Assembly: GCF_000015045.1 (NCBI RefSeq)
Contig: NC_008609.1
Coordinates: 62,001 to 126,000, forward strand
DNA: 64,000 nt
Source: Pelobacter propionicus DSM 2379
GTDB taxonomy: Bacteria; Desulfobacterota; Desulfuromonadia; Geobacterales; Pseudopelobacteraceae
Reading direction: 5' to 3'
Shown here piece after piece: positions 44,413-54,479 of the stretch. The notes below the pieces were generated by a model that did no database searches, had not been told where the DNA came from, and saw only the letters and a program-made list of their open reading frames with translations. How positions within the stretch are numbered: position 1 is the stretch's first letter; each line of letters begins with the position of its first letter. Position numbers and translations under genes: made by a program.

Positions 44413-46977
44413 ATGAACTGGCGACCGCGGAAGCGGAACTCCCTTGGTTCGTACCTGCTGCTGGCTGCCCTGATCTGCGCCGGCTTTGCCGGCAACTTCT
44501 TTGCGCCCCCCCTGTATCTCGGGTTCGGCTACCTGTTCGGCAGCATCTTCGTCCTGATGGTCCTGCGGCTGTTCGGGATCGGCTGGGGAGTGCTGGCCGG
44601 CCTGGTGGCCTCCTCGGCCACCATCCACACTTTCGGTCATCCCTATGCCATGGCCTGGCTTTGCGCCGAGCCGCTCTTCGTGGGCTGGCTGCTGGTTAAG
44701 GGCAGGACGCGCAACATCATCCTCTTTGATGCCGTGTACTGGCCCCTGGTGGGTGCGCCGCTGATCTGGTTCTTCTTCCGCTTTGTCATGCAGGTTGACG
44801 CAGCGGTCAGCCTGGCGGCCATGCTGCTGTTCTGGATAACCGGCATCACCAACGCCCTGCTGGCCAGCCTCCTGCAGACCCATCTGCCCAGCCTGGCACG
44901 GTTCGCCGTTCCGGAGTCGCGCCATCTGGTGCCGATCCATCAGCTGATATTCAACGTCCTGATGGCGGCGGTGCTGATCCCGGCCGTTGTCATACTGGTC
45001 ATCCATGGCCGCAGCGTGGAGAGCAGCGCCCTGCGTGACCTGGAGTGCGATCTTGAGAAGAGCCTGCGGGCAGGCGTCCACGGGGTGGGGTTGAGGCTCC
45101 ATGGCCAGGGGGCAAGCGCGGAGGAACTCAGGCGGATTCTTTTGGCCGCGCGCCACAAGCCGTTCAACCGGCTGACCCTGGTTGACGGGGAGGGGAGGGT
45201 CATCGTTGCCACGGACGACGGCGGGCCCGGGCGCGGGGAACTCTTCAGGGGCTGTCCGGAGGATGTGCCGAGCAGCGGGGGAAATGGCGGCCTTGCACAC
45301 TGCACGGATGAGGTCTCTTCCGCGCAGCTGCCCGGAGAGCGCCATCGTTCCACCATCTTCAGCATTTCCATGGAGGTGGGACAGGGCAGCCGCCGGCGCA
45401 TGATCGCCGAGACATCCTTTGCGCCCTACCAGCCGCTGCTGGTCAGCCAGTGCACCGGGGCGCTGGCGCTGGCACTGGGACTGAACATGCTGGCCCTGGC
45501 CATAGCCATGTACACGTCGCGCCGCCTGGCTGCTCCGCTGATGCACCTGTCCCGCATCACCACCGACCTGCCCGAGCGAATCCTGGATGGCACGGACGCT
45601 CCCCTGCCGGAGAGTACGGTGGCGGAGATCGACCGTCTGAGCAGCAATTTCAGGGCAATGTCCAATGCCCTGGCCGACAGGTTTCAGGAGATCACCCTCT
45701 ACAGCGAAACCCTGGAAACGCGGGTCAGGGAGCGCACCAGGGAACTCATCCGCGCCAATGACAAGCTGGAGCGGGAGAACGTAGAGCGGACCCAGACCGA
45801 GCAGCAGCGCGACCAGCTCCTGGATGAGCTGGTCAACCAGCTCCGCTTCCTGCAGAAGATCATCGATGCCATACCCAATCCGATCTTCTACCGGGACCTG
45901 AATGGCGTGTATCAGGGGTGCAACCGTGCCTTCGAGGAGAACTGGGGCCTCTCCCGCGAGGAGATCGTGGGCAAGACCGTCCGGGACCTGTTTCCCGAGG
46001 AGACCGTCCGCATGCTCCAGTCGTCGGACCGTGACAGCCTGGGCAAGCTCGGCGCCGAGGTCATCGAGTCACAGCTCTGCTATGCCGATGGCAAGAACCA
46101 TGAGGTGATCATCTACACGTCGACCTACGACGATACCAAAGGCAATCCGGCGGGTGTGGTGGGAAGCGTGGTGGACATCACCCTGCGCAAGAACGCCGAG
46201 GCCGAGCGGGATCGGCTGGTGGTAGAGTTGCAGCAGAAGAACAAGGAGCTGGAGGGAATCGTCTATGTGGCCTCCCACGACCTGCGCTCCCCGCTGGTGA
46301 ACATCCAGGGTTTCAGCCGCAAGCTGCTCAAAAGCTGCGGGGAGCTGGAATCCCTGCTGGCGGGGGAGATGGATGACGAGCAGCGCCGGCGCCTGGAGTG
46401 GATCCTTAAGGAGAGCATTCCCAAGTCGCTGGGCTTTGTCACCGGCAGTGTGGAGAAGATGGATGCGATTCTCAAGGGGCTCTTGCGCCTCTCCCGCCTG
46501 GGACGGGCGGCGCTCTGTTTCGACACCCTTGACATGCAGTCGATTATGGAGAAAATAGCTGACTCAATGGCCTATCAGATCGATACGGCCGGGGCGCGCG
46601 TGGAGATCCAACGGCTCGGACCCTGCGTGGCGGATGCCGGCCAGATCTCCCAGGTATTCAGCAACCTGCTGGACAATGCCATCAAATACCGTTCGCCGGA
46701 CCGCCCGCTTCACGTGCGCATCTCCAGCCAAGAGTTTGAGGAGGGGATACGCTACTGCGTTGAGGACAACGGCATCGGTATCCCCCGCGACCAGCAGGAG
46801 GCGATCTGGGAGATCTTCCACCGCCTGGACCCCGATTCCTGCCAGGGTGAGGGGTTGGGGCTGACCCTGGCCCGGCGGATCGTCGCCCGCCTGGGAGGCT
46901 CCATCTGGGTGGAGTCCACGGAGGGGGAGGGCTCCTGTTTTTACGTGGTGCTGCGGAAACCGGCGCAGCAGGTGTGA
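44413..46977 (+). CDS. membrane PAS sensor histidine kinase
   Basis: 854 residues: a polytopic N-terminal region of about five helices, then an extracytoplasmic segment, another helix (CTGALALALGLNMLALAIAMY), HAMP, a coiled coil, PAS (about 480-600), HisKA with His622 in VASHDLRSPLVN and a HATPase domain with DNAIKY, DNGIGIP and GEGLGLTLARRI. It ends without a receiver; the regulator gene follows about 75 bases later. ATG 44413 is preferred over an earlier frame start. The phytochrome-type kinase core (SHDLRSPL) usually signals to small Rcp1-like regulators, as seen here. Confidence 0.88.
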   Translation: MNWRPRKRNSLGSYLLLAALICAGFAGNFFAPPLYLGFGYLFGSIFVLMVLRLFGIGWGVLAGLVASSATIHTFGHPYAMAWLCAEPLFVGWLLVKGRTRNIILFDAVYWPLVGAPLIWFFFRFVMQVDAAVSLAAMLLFWITGITNALLASLLQTHLPSLARFAVPESRHLVPIHQLIFNVLMAAVLIPAVVILVIHGRSVESSALRDLECDLEKSLRAGVHGVGLRLHGQGASAEELRRILLAARHKPFNRLTLVDGEGRVIVATDDGGPGRGELFRGCPEDVPSSGGNGGLAHCTDEVSSAQLPGERHRSTIFSISMEVGQGSRRRMIAETSFAPYQPLLVSQCTGALALALGLNMLALAIAMYTSRRLAAPLMHLSRITTDLPERILDGTDAPLPESTVAEIDRLSSNFRAMSNALADRFQEITLYSETLETRVRERTRELIRANDKLERENVERTQTEQQRDQLLDELVNQLRFLQKIIDAIPNPIFYRDLNGVYQGCNRAFEENWGLSREEIVGKTVRDLFPEETVRMLQSSDRDSLGKLGAEVIESQLCYADGKNHEVIIYTSTYDDTKGNPAGVVGSVVDITLRKNAEAERDRLVVELQQKNKELEGIVYVASHDLRSPLVNIQGFSRKLLKSCGELESLLAGEMDDEQRRRLEWILKESIPKSLGFVTGSVEKMDAILKGLLRLSRLGRAALCFDTLDMQSIMEKIADSMAYQIDTAGARVEIQRLGPCVADAGQISQVFSNLLDNAIKYRSPDRPLHVRISSQEFEEGIRYCVEDNGIGIPRDQQEAIWEIFHRLDPDSCQGEGLGLTLARRIVARLGGSIWVESTEGEGSCFYVVLRKPAQQV

Positions 46978-47050
46978 TGCCCCGGTTCCGGGGCTTTGGT
47001 TGTCGACGTGCCGCCAGGGATCAGCTATCGCTCTGTCAGGGAGGTTTCAC

Positions 47051-47521
47051 ATGGGTTTCGGTAACAGGAAAGCGGTCACCATTCTGATCGCCGAGGATGA
47101 TGACGGCCATGCCGAGCTGATCTGCGACAACCTGCTGGAGTCGGGGATCAACAATACTATGATCCGTTTCCGCAACGGCCAGGAAGCGCTGGATTTTTTC
47201 TTCGACACCTCCACCCCGGGCCCATCCTCCACCCCCCGGCGGGTGCCGGGGCAGGCCTACCTGCTGCTGCTGGACATCCGCATGCCCAGGGTGGGCGGCG
47301 TGGAGGTGCTCAGACAGATCAAGGCTGATCCCCAGCTGAAACACATGCCGGTGATCATGCTGACGACCACCGACGATCCCCGCGAGATCCAGAACTGCTA
47401 TGCCCTGGGGTGCAGCTGCTATGTTACCAAGCCGGTGGATTACCAGCAGTTTTCCGAGATGCTCGTCCGGCTGGGCCTGTTTCTGATGGTGGTCCAGGTG
47501 CCGAGTCTGAACGGCGTCTAG
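47051..47521 (+). CDS. Rcp1-like response regulator
   Basis: 156 residues, receiver domain with an Rcp1-type insertion: IAEDDDGHAELI, phospho-acceptor Asp in LLLLDIRMPRVGG, switch TTTDD and Lys in YVTKPVDY. ATG 47051 has AGGGAGG upstream. It follows the kinase at 44413 directly and is its likely partner. Confidence 0.88.
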   Translation: MGFGNRKAVTILIAEDDDGHAELICDNLLESGINNTMIRFRNGQEALDFFFDTSTPGPSSTPRRVPGQAYLLLLDIRMPRVGGVEVLRQIKADPQLKHMPVIMLTTTDDPREIQNCYALGCSCYVTKPVDYQQFSEMLVRLGLFLMVVQVPSLNGV

Positions 47522-47620
47522 GGAGGGACCCGTTCCCCCGTTGCCGCCCACGCTTCTCCTCCCTGGGAGGGAGGATTTCACGGCAGGGCTTTCCCTGCCA
47601 TTTCCGGAGGAATACAGATT

Positions 47621-49450
47621 ATGTGCGGTATCGTAGGATATATCGGCGGCCAGGCCGCCACCCCCATCATTCTGGAGGGGCTGAAAAAACTGGAGTACCG
47701 GGGGTACGACTCGGCCGGCATCGCCACCCTGGCGGACGGCGGCTCCGCCATCCGCCGCAGCGAGGGGAAGCTGGTCAACCTGGAGAACCTGCTGGCCGAG
47801 CAGCCGCTTTTGGGCTCCATCGGCATCGGCCACACCCGTTGGGCCACCCACGGCCGCCCTTCCGAGATCAACGCCCATCCCCACAGGGCCGGCTCCATCA
47901 TCGTGGTGCACAACGGCATTATCGAGAACTACCTGCAGCTGCGCGAGGAGCTCAAAAAAGGGGGCCATACGTTCAGGAGCGAGACCGACACAGAGGTCAT
48001 CTCCCACCTGATCGAGGATACCCTCACCCGGGAGCCGGATTTCGAGAAGGCCGTGAGAACGGCTCTCTCCCGCCTGGTGGGGGCCTATGCGGTCTGCATC
48101 TTGAACGAGTGGGAGCCGGGAACGCTGATCGCCGCCAAGCTCGGTTCTCCCCTGGTGGTGGGGCTGGGCACGGGTGAATTCTTCGTCGCCTCCGATATCC
48201 CCGCCATCCTGGCCCACACCCGCGAGATGGTCTTCATGGATGACGGCGAGATGGCCGTGTTCCGTGACGGGTCGGCCTCCTTCTCCACCATCCAAGGCTC
48301 CCCCCTGGACAAGAAGGCGCGCCACATCGACTGGTCGCCGCTGATGGCCGAGAAAGGGGGCTACCGGCACTTCATGCTCAAGGAGATCCACGAGCAGCCC
48401 CGGGCCGTGCGCGACACCATCGCCGGCCGGTTGCTGGAGGATAGCGGCGACGTGCACCTGGGGGACCTGAATTTCAACGACCAGCAGCTGAGCCGGATCA
48501 GGCGCATCGTCATCGTGGCCTGCGGTACCTCCTGGCACGCGGCGCTCCTGGGCAAGTTCTACCTGGAGGGGCGCTGCCGCATCCCGGTGGAGGTGGATAT
48601 CGCCTCCGAGTTCCGCTACCGCGATCCGGTGATCGATGGTTCCACCCTGATGATGGTCATCTCCCAGTCCGGCGAGACCGCCGATACCCTGGCTGCCCTG
48701 CGCGAGGCCAAGTCCCGGGGCGCCATGGCCATGGCCATCTGCAACGTGGTGGACTCCTCCATCGCCCGCGAGGCGGGCAACGTGATCTACACCCATGCCG
48801 GCCCGGAGATCGGCGTGGCCTCCACCAAGGCCTTCGTCACCCAGCTGACGGCCCTGTACCTGTTCACCATCCGTCTGGGCCGCAGCATTGGTAGTATCGA
48901 CGCCGAAACCGGAAAGGCGATGCTGGCCTCCCTCAAGCGGGTGCCATCCCTGCTGGAAGAGGTGCTCAAGCTGAACGGGTGCACCGAGAAGATCGCCCGC
49001 AAGTACATGAACGCCCGTGACTTCCTCTACCTGGGGCGTGGCAAGAACTACCCCATCGCCCTGGAGGGGGCGCTCAAGCTGAAGGAGATCTCCTACATCC
49101 ATGCCGAGGGATACCCGGCAGGCGAGATGAAGCACGGCCCCATCGCCCTGATCGACGAGGATATGCCGGTGGTGGTGCTGGCGCCGCGCAACAGTGCCTT
49201 CGAGAAGACCCTCTCCAACATGGAGGAGGTGATTGCCCGCAGCGGTCGGGTGATCGCGCTCTGCAGCGCCGGTGATGATGAGGTGAGCGGGAGGGCCGAG
49301 GATGTCATCCAGATTCCCCGTCTGGACGAGGACATGGACCCGCTGCTGCTCTCCGTGCCGCTGCAGCTTCTGGCCTACCATGTGGCGGTGCTCAAGGGTA
49401 CCGACGTTGACCAGCCGCGCAACCTGGCCAAATCGGTGACGGTTGAGTAG
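47621..49450 (+). CDS. glmS: glutamine-fructose-6-phosphate aminotransferase (isomerising)
   Basis: 609 residues, standard GlmS. Catalytic Cys2 ([10 protein letters not shown]) of the glutaminase domain, YRGYDSAGI, then two SIS domains with CGTSWHAA and [14 protein letters not shown], and the C-terminal [13 protein letters not shown]. It makes glucosamine-6-phosphate for the cell wall and LPS. GGAGG precedes the ATG. No glmS ribozyme-like structure is evident in the short leader. Confidence 0.97.
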   Translation: MCGIVGYIGGQAATPIILEGLKKLEYRGYDSAGIATLADGGSAIRRSEGKLVNLENLLAEQPLLGSIGIGHTRWATHGRPSEINAHPHRAGSIIVVHNGIIENYLQLREELKKGGHTFRSETDTEVISHLIEDTLTREPDFEKAVRTALSRLVGAYAVCILNEWEPGTLIAAKLGSPLVVGLGTGEFFVASDIPAILAHTREMVFMDDGEMAVFRDGSASFSTIQGSPLDKKARHIDWSPLMAEKGGYRHFMLKEIHEQPRAVRDTIAGRLLEDSGDVHLGDLNFNDQQLSRIRRIVIVACGTSWHAALLGKFYLEGRCRIPVEVDIASEFRYRDPVIDGSTLMMVISQSGETADTLAALREAKSRGAMAMAICNVVDSSIAREAGNVIYTHAGPEIGVASTKAFVTQLTALYLFTIRLGRSIGSIDAETGKAMLASLKRVPSLLEEVLKLNGCTEKIARKYMNARDFLYLGRGKNYPIALEGALKLKEISYIHAEGYPAGEMKHGPIALIDEDMPVVVLAPRNSAFEKTLSNMEEVIARSGRVIALCSAGDDEVSGRAEDVIQIPRLDEDMDPLLLSVPLQLLAYHVAVLKGTDVDQPRNLAKSVTVE

Positions 49451-49500
49451 GCCGGGAGGAATCGTTGGTGCTGGTGATTCGCCACAATAACGTGGAAACT

Positions 49501-49534
49501 GAAATGGCTGCCGGAGTATTGGCAGCCATTTTCC
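49501..49534. terminator. bidirectional terminator between glmS and the hydratase gene
   Basis: AAATGGCTGCC-GGAGTATT-GGCAGCCATTTT gives an 11-bp stem with T/A runs on both sides, between convergent genes. Confidence 0.75.
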
Positions 49535-49546
49535 GTGTGGCACCGC

Positions 49547-50314
49547 CTATTTCATGGAGGCCTTGATCTTTTTCATCTCCGCCACCACCGCTTCATGGAA
49601 GAAGCAGTCCGCGTACGCGTTCCAGTCGAATGTGGCAGCGCTCTTTCTGATGTATTCCGCCACCTGCCGCTTCTCCACCTGCTTCAGCATGATAAACGCC
49701 CTTCCGGGGGTGTCGATCAGGCTGCGAACCTTGGCTTTTGCCTTGTCCAGCAGCACCTGGCCGTCCGCCACCAGTTCGTCCACGATCCCCTTTTGCAGGG
49801 CAACTTCCGGGCTGATCTGGCTGCCGGAAAACAGCAGCTCGCGGTAGTTTTTGTCGCTACCCAGCCCGAACTTCATGATCTCGGCCTCGCTGTTGCTCAA
49901 GGGGATGCCGATGTTGATCTCCGGCATGCCGATCCTGATCCTGGGGTTGTCGATGGCTATGCGGTAGTCCGCTGTCATGGCCACGATCAGCCCTGCAGCC
50001 ATGGCATGGCCGTTGATGGCGGCCACCACCGGCTTTTTACAGGTGAACAGGTCGTACATCAGCGCCTCCCTGGTCTTGCTCCAGGTCAGGCACTCGTCCC
50101 GGTCCCTGAAGGAGATAAAGGTTCCCAGTTCGTAGCCGCTGGAGAAGATACGCCCCTGTCCCGACAGGATGATCCCCTTCACCCCGTCGTTGGCGTTGGC
50201 GCAGCCGATGACCTCGTGCAGCCCGTCCAGGACCTCGGGTGAGATGGCATTGTAGCCGTTGTTGTCGAAGGTGAAGCGGATGATCCCCTCATCGAATGAC
50301 GTGTCGAAAGCCAT
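49547..50314 (-). CDS. enoyl-CoA hydratase/isomerase family protein
   Basis: 255 residues of the crotonase fold: KGIILSGQGRIFSSGYELG (oxyanion-hole region), KKPVVAAINGHAMAAGLIVAMTADYRIA, then RIGMPEINIGIPL. The usual catalytic Glu pair is not obvious (MPEINIG keeps one), so it may be an isomerase or another crotonase rather than a true hydratase. ATG 50314 follows AGGAGG; the longer frame adds 14 residues. Monocistronic. Confidence 0.85.
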   Translation of the reverse strand: MAFDTSFDEGIIRFTFDNNGYNAISPEVLDGLHEVIGCANANDGVKGIILSGQGRIFSSGYELGTFISFRDRDECLTWSKTREALMYDLFTCKKPVVAAINGHAMAAGLIVAMTADYRIAIDNPRIRIGMPEINIGIPLSNSEAEIMKFGLGSDKNYRELLFSGSQISPEVALQKGIVDELVADGQVLLDKAKAKVRSLIDTPGRAFIMLKQVEKRQVAEYIRKSAATFDWNAYADCFFHEAVVAEMKKIKASMK

Positions 50315-50607
50315 GCTCTTGTCTCCTCCTGTTTCTGGTATGCTTGAGCCGGTCACCCCCCTGACCAGGGATGCGCTTTCCGTCGGAGCCTGCTATCGGA
50401 ACGCGAGCGAGCCCGGCTGGTATAGTGATCTTCGCCGGCTTTTACTTCAAGTCTTTTTCATCAAACCTGCGCCCGCCCGACCACATCCCCATCACACGAT
50501 TCCTTTGCCGTACCGGTTTTGTCCGGCTCCCGGGGGTGACCACCAATTTTGTCTGGCGCGAGACCGCAGTGAAGGAGGGGAATTGAGAAAACACCTGGGA
50601 ACAATAA

Positions 50608-50680
50608 GGGTATTTTCGGGTATGTATATGGGTAATACCAGTTGTGTTTATGGGTGTTTTTGGGTATTGTTTCGGGTGGG
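50608..50680 (+). promoter_or_regulatory. helically phased GGGT array before the fic gene
   Basis: GGGT occurs at 50608, 50618 and 50630, and again at 50652, 50662 and 50674. The spacing 10, 12 is repeated exactly after 44 bases, so the array is a direct repeat of a ~26-bp unit (GGGTATTTTCGGGTATG.. / GGGTGTTTTTGGGTATT..). The sites face one side of the helix and end 12 bases before ATG 50692. A regulator-binding array, perhaps for the winged helix of the Fic protein itself, is plausible. Confidence 0.5.
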
Positions 50681-50691
50681 AGTGTACACCT

Positions 50692-51741
50692 ATGATCAGG
50701 GCCTCATCAGTCAGCATTACTAGCCAGGTACTGAACCTTATCGCCGAACTTGACGAATTCAAGGGGCGCTGGGACATGCTCGGCCGTCTGGCGCCGGACA
50801 AACTCACCTCGCTCAAGCGCGTGGCAACCATTGAATCCGTGGGATCATCAACCAGGATCGAGGGAGCCAGGCTGTCCGATCTTCAGGTAGAGGCGTTATT
50901 GGCGAATCTGGAAATGCGCTCGTTCCGTTCCCGTGACGAAGAGGAGGTTGCCGGTTACGCCGAGGCGATGAATACGATCCATGATTCATGGGAGCATATC
51001 CCCTTTACCGAGAATCATATCAAGCAGCTCCACGGCATTACCCTGAAGTACAGCAGCAAAGATACCGCCCACCGGGGGGAGTACAAGACTCTGTCTAATA
51101 ACGTGGAGGCCTTTGATGCCGACGGCAGGAGCCTCGGCGTAATTTTCGAGACGGCATCCCCTTTCGACACACCGCGACTGATGGCGGAACTGGTCAGTGG
51201 AACCGTGACCGCCCTGCGGGAAAGAGAGCTGCACCCTCTGCTGGTGATCGGTGCATTTGTCGTCCATTTTCTGGCCATCCATCCATTCCAGGACGGCAAT
51301 GGCCGCCTTTCCCGTGTCCTGACCACCCTGCTGCTCCTGCAGAGTGGCTACCGTCATGTGCCGTACAGTTCACTGGAGCGGATCGTGGAGGAAAACAAGG
51401 ATGGTTATTACCGGGCGCTGCGGGCATCGCAGAAGCAGATCCGCAGTGAAAAAGAAATTCTGGATGACTGGCTGCACTTCTTCCTGACCAGCCTGAAAAA
51501 GCAGAAAGACGTCCTGCTTGGCAAGATCGAGCGCGAACAGTTGCTGGAGAAGCTGGCGCCGCTGGAGGAAAAGATACTGGCCATCGCCAGGGAGCGTGGC
51601 AGGATCACCATTGCCGATGCCGTAACTCTCCTGGCCGCCAATCGCAATACGGTCAAGCTGCATCTGCGCCAGCTGGTTCAGCGGGGATATCTGGAGCAGC
51701 ATGGTACTGGCAAGGGGACGTGGTATTCGGTGGGGAGATAG
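50692..51741 (+). CDS. Fic family protein with N-terminal inhibitory motif and C-terminal winged helix
   Basis: 349 residues. The Fic core HPFQDGNGRLSR has His197. An autoinhibitory (S/T)xxxE(G/N) motif, SSTRIEG, lies near residues 50-56 before the core, making it a class II Fic protein. The C-terminal ~60 residues form a winged helix (ITIADAVTLLAANRNTVKLHLRQL). Fic proteins transfer AMP or another nucleotide part to protein hydroxyls. ATG 50692 (MIRASSVSIT) is preferred to a longer frame at 50644 that would read through the GGGT array. A terminator follows. Confidence 0.88.
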   Translation: MIRASSVSITSQVLNLIAELDEFKGRWDMLGRLAPDKLTSLKRVATIESVGSSTRIEGARLSDLQVEALLANLEMRSFRSRDEEEVAGYAEAMNTIHDSWEHIPFTENHIKQLHGITLKYSSKDTAHRGEYKTLSNNVEAFDADGRSLGVIFETASPFDTPRLMAELVSGTVTALRERELHPLLVIGAFVVHFLAIHPFQDGNGRLSRVLTTLLLLQSGYRHVPYSSLERIVEENKDGYYRALRASQKQIRSEKEILDDWLHFFLTSLKKQKDVLLGKIEREQLLEKLAPLEEKILAIARERGRITIADAVTLLAANRNTVKLHLRQLVQRGYLEQHGTGKGTWYSVGR

Positions 51742-51757
51742 GTTGGTTGAGACAACG

Positions 51758-51783
51758 AAGGCGGCCGATTGGCCGCCTTTATT
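51758..51783 (+). terminator. intrinsic terminator after fic
   Basis: AAGGCGGCC-GATT-GGCCGCCTT, a 9-bp stem followed by TATT. Confidence 0.8.
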
Positions 51784-52149
51784 GTCTGCGCAACTACGTA
51801 AATCCAACGAGTTATCTCTCTCGTATTTTTGTACATGGCGCAATCACATTAGCAGTTTCGTTAGCATAAAATGGGCTCCAATCAAAGCATAAAAATGTGT
51901 CTTATGACAAACTCTGAGGTGAAGCCGTTACAGTCTATTGGGTTTTGAATCGTTGGCGGCCAGCAACCCATCGCGAATTCCGATTAGCGCCAATCTTCAG
52001 TCATGGGCAATCGGACGTATTCTGTCATGGTCATGGTGTAAAGTGTCATGGAAAGATTCTAGAAGCAGGGGGGTTAGCTTATGCGCGCTGCTACGTATCT
52101 GCTACACCGGGACTCCGCCGAGTTACTCCTCCGTTTCTTGCTTTTTGTC
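51784..52149. other. 366-bp stretch without a gene
   Basis: No coding frame with credible composition on either strand. A weak inverted pair TTGGGTT...AACCCA is present around 51938-51972. The stretch lies between the Fic terminator and the first attC-like site. Confidence 0.4.
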
Positions 52150-52197
52150 GTCCAACACCAGGCTGACCGGCTTGACCGGTCGAGCCGTGAGTTGGAC
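52150..52197. other. attC-like recombination site 1
   Basis: GTCCAAC at 52150-52156 and GTTGGAC at 52191-52197 match the integron core consensus RYYYAAC / GTTRRRY exactly. Inside are GGCT-G-ACCGG and CCGGT-CG-AGCC, a second stem separated by unpaired bases, as in attC R and L boxes. At 48 bp it is shorter than most attC sites. It lies about 70 bp beyond the 3' end of the minus-strand UDG-like gene, the expected place for a cassette attC. Confidence 0.55.
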
Positions 52198-52267
52198 ATC
52201 ATCTTCAAATCTTCACTGCCTACTCACGCCTCCATGTCAGGTGGCAGGGGGGTCTGATACGCTCCTC

Positions 52268-52973
52268 TCATAGAAAAAATTTGTCGCGTAATTTTTGCCC
52301 CACCGGATCCAATTTTGCCAAGGCATACGACTTTCCGTCCTTCAGGTCGTGCAGGAATTGTCCGTACGAGAAGTGCTTGTATATCCGCAGCCGCTCCAGA
52401 TCCGTGCCCATTTCCTCCTTGACCGTTGTTACGAACGGACGAAAAATACCTTCCTCGCTCAGTTCCTCGGTCCCGAGAATCCATAGCGGACACTGCAGGA
52501 GCTTTGCTAAGCGCACCGTGGCCCGGGCGATCTCCTGTTGAGTCTCCTTCAGGAGGTCGCCGGGCAGACACAGCTTCTTAAGGTCTGCTGTTGCCTTGGT
52601 ATGGATGGGGGGTCTTGTTGAGGACTAGAACTCGGTCGCGGAAACTGTCGAGCTTGAGAAGCTCTTCGTGGAAATATTTAGCTATTTTCCCTGCTGACCC
52701 GAGGAGGTATTGTCCGGCAGCTTGTTCCTCTTTTCCAGGATTATCGGCGACGAGGATGTGCCGGATGTCCTGAGGAATTCGACCCAGATTCGTATTGAAG
52801 ACGATGGGGCTTATAATATCGTGGCTGTAGTGAAGTTTCTCCAGCTCTTTAAGAACTTGGTCCCCATAGCGCAACCCCCAGTTGGTCATTGTATCTTTCA
52901 GTTCGGAGATCAGTTGCTGGTAGTTCCGTAGTACCTCAGGAGAATAGCCTGTATTTGGAGAAATCATGCTCAT
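52268..52973 (-). pseudogene. UDG-superfamily-like gene split by a frameshift
   Basis: The first part (52973 to about 52607) encodes HILVADNPGKEEQAAGQYLLGSAGK and ends VLVLNKTP before going out of frame. The second part (to 52268) continues IHTKATADLKK and later CPLWILGTEE and YKHFSYGQF. Removing one base from the C6 run on the coding strand (G-run 52607-52612) joins them into about 235 residues with the order of uracil-DNA-glycosylase-like proteins (NPGKEE, LNKTP, LGTEE). It is a real frameshift, a sequencing error, or slippage at the run. It follows the phosphoesterase gene by 30 bases. Confidence 0.65.
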
Positions 52974-53002
52974 GGCCTCTTTCTACTAGTACTCAAAGCC
53001 GT

Positions 53003-53719
53003 TTAAAGACGAATAATCGCATCCGTTTTGGTGTTGTAAATCCAGGCTTCGCCATCGTATGTGTCCAAGTTAATCCAGGTCTCTCCACGAATCGGTTCAA
53101 CATCGGGGCTGTGACCAAAGATTTGACGGACGAGCGGGGAAGGTAGTCGCTGTTCCCCTCCAGCATCGTGCCAAAAAATCCCGCCAAATTCCTGGTAGCC
53201 TCCACGACAGACAGGAATTTGGAACAGCGGGCCTTTCCCATATCGCGTCCCTCCTCGCAGGATGTCAGGATCTGCCACTACTAACTCACGCTCGAACTCC
53301 ACGCACAGCCATTCGGCTATAGCTTCTGCACCCCCAGCGATAACACTTGTGGGAATTAGCTTTGCCAACTTGGGACTTACACCAGCGTGGGTACAGAGCC
53401 AACCATCGGCTGCATAAGCCGCAGCAAATTTGCTTCTGGCAGTTTGGTATCGGTCACGAAAGGCCATCTCGCTGAAGTTGCCGTAACACCGCCATGGCCG
53501 TTCTGGCAGGTAGGCCAAGTCATGGTTGCCCCACAGGAGAATAGTGGGCGAATTCAAGAGCAGATCTAGGCAGGCCACTTCCTCTTCAAACGTAAGCTTG
53601 TTCCGGCCCCTACTATCGACTATGTCTCCAAGACATACATGCTGCTCTTGAGGCTCATAGGCTAGGAATTTCTGCACATTGAGGATGCTGCCGTGAATAT
53701 CACTTATGATAACTGCCAT
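53003..53719 (-). CDS. calcineurin-like metallophosphoesterase
   Basis: 238 residues with the two-metal motif set ISDIHG, LGDIVDSRG, LWGNHDLAY, CTHAGVSP and FGHSPD. It is of the Ser/Thr phosphatase / diadenosine tetraphosphatase-like group. It lies upstream of the split UDG-like gene on the same strand, in a region of lower GC and foreign character. Substrate unknown; a nucleotide or protein phosphatase linked to defence is possible. Confidence 0.85.
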   Translation of the reverse strand: MAVIISDIHGSILNVQKFLAYEPQEQHVCLGDIVDSRGRNKLTFEEEVACLDLLLNSPTILLWGNHDLAYLPERPWRCYGNFSEMAFRDRYQTARSKFAAAYAADGWLCTHAGVSPKLAKLIPTSVIAGGAEAIAEWLCVEFERELVVADPDILRGGTRYGKGPLFQIPVCRGGYQEFGGIFWHDAGGEQRLPSPLVRQIFGHSPDVEPIRGETWINLDTYDGEAWIYNTKTDAIIRL

Positions 53720-53767
53720 AGATATACCAGCTTCAGGAAGTTGATCGACGCTCTCATATCGGTTCGC

Positions 53768-54475
53768 TTACTTCTGCCAAGGCAATCCGCCGGGCACAGC
53801 TATTCCCGCCTCTGCGCATGACATTTCCATTTGCCGCTGGACCTCACGCGACATCTTATATTCCGCGAGAAGTTGTTGGACCTCTTCGGGACGAGCCACC
53901 TCGACCAGCACCGAGCACTGTTGCAGGTCCTTTTCCTTTTTCAGTTCCTTGTCCTTCCCAGTTCGACGCTGGGCGATGATAAGCTTATGCAGCATCAAAG
54001 CCTCAGGCGAAGGAATGGAAATACTAAAATCCTCGATGACGATAGTCACCGGCCGGACGAAAAGAAGATCAATGAAAGGTAGGGGCTGGGCCGCCACCTT
54101 CCAAGGCTGGACCAGGACCGATCCTTCTCCGCGGCCACCGCCTTTACGATGAGTTATAAATTCGACCTCGAATTCCCCATGAAGAAAGGTTTCAATGCCA
54201 GCATCGTAATCCTGGACCGGCGAATACCCCAATCGATCCAGAACTTCCGGGACGGTTTCAGGGGGCGCCGGAGGCACCCTCATGGCACCAATCACAGCAA
54301 AATCAATGTCGCCAGTCCTCAGACCGTACATTAGAGTGAAATGCTCCGCATATACCACCATCGGCCAACTGCCGATTAGAAGCCCATGCGTGAAAAAACC
54401 GATCCCCGAGAGTTCCCGGAGAAGGTCGGTTACGTCTTGCTCAAAGAAGGGACTCTTCTTAAATTGTATTTCCAA
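53768..54475 (-). CDS. nucleotidyltransferase-like protein (NTP_transf_8/AbiEii-like)
   Basis: 235 residues. LIGSWPMVVYAEHF followed by LRTGDIDFAV is the G-S-x and D-x-D arrangement of minimal nucleotidyltransferases of the GSU2053-like family; a later IPSPEALMLHKLI helix is also typical. It follows the 109-residue gene at 54480 with only four bases between, like a two-gene toxin-antitoxin module. The pairing and any toxic activity are inference. Confidence 0.65.
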   Translation of the reverse strand: MEIQFKKSPFFEQDVTDLLRELSGIGFFTHGLLIGSWPMVVYAEHFTLMYGLRTGDIDFAVIGAMRVPPAPPETVPEVLDRLGYSPVQDYDAGIETFLHGEFEVEFITHRKGGGRGEGSVLVQPWKVAAQPLPFIDLLFVRPVTIVIEDFSISIPSPEALMLHKLIIAQRRTGKDKELKKEKDLQQCSVLVEVARPEEVQQLLAEYKMSREVQRQMEMSCAEAGIAVPGGLPWQK

Positions 54476-54479
54476 GCAT

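Noticed and set aside
51938-52273. 111-residue plus-strand frame
   Set aside because: Ser/Cys-rich without motif, and it reads through the attC-like site; no credible start context.
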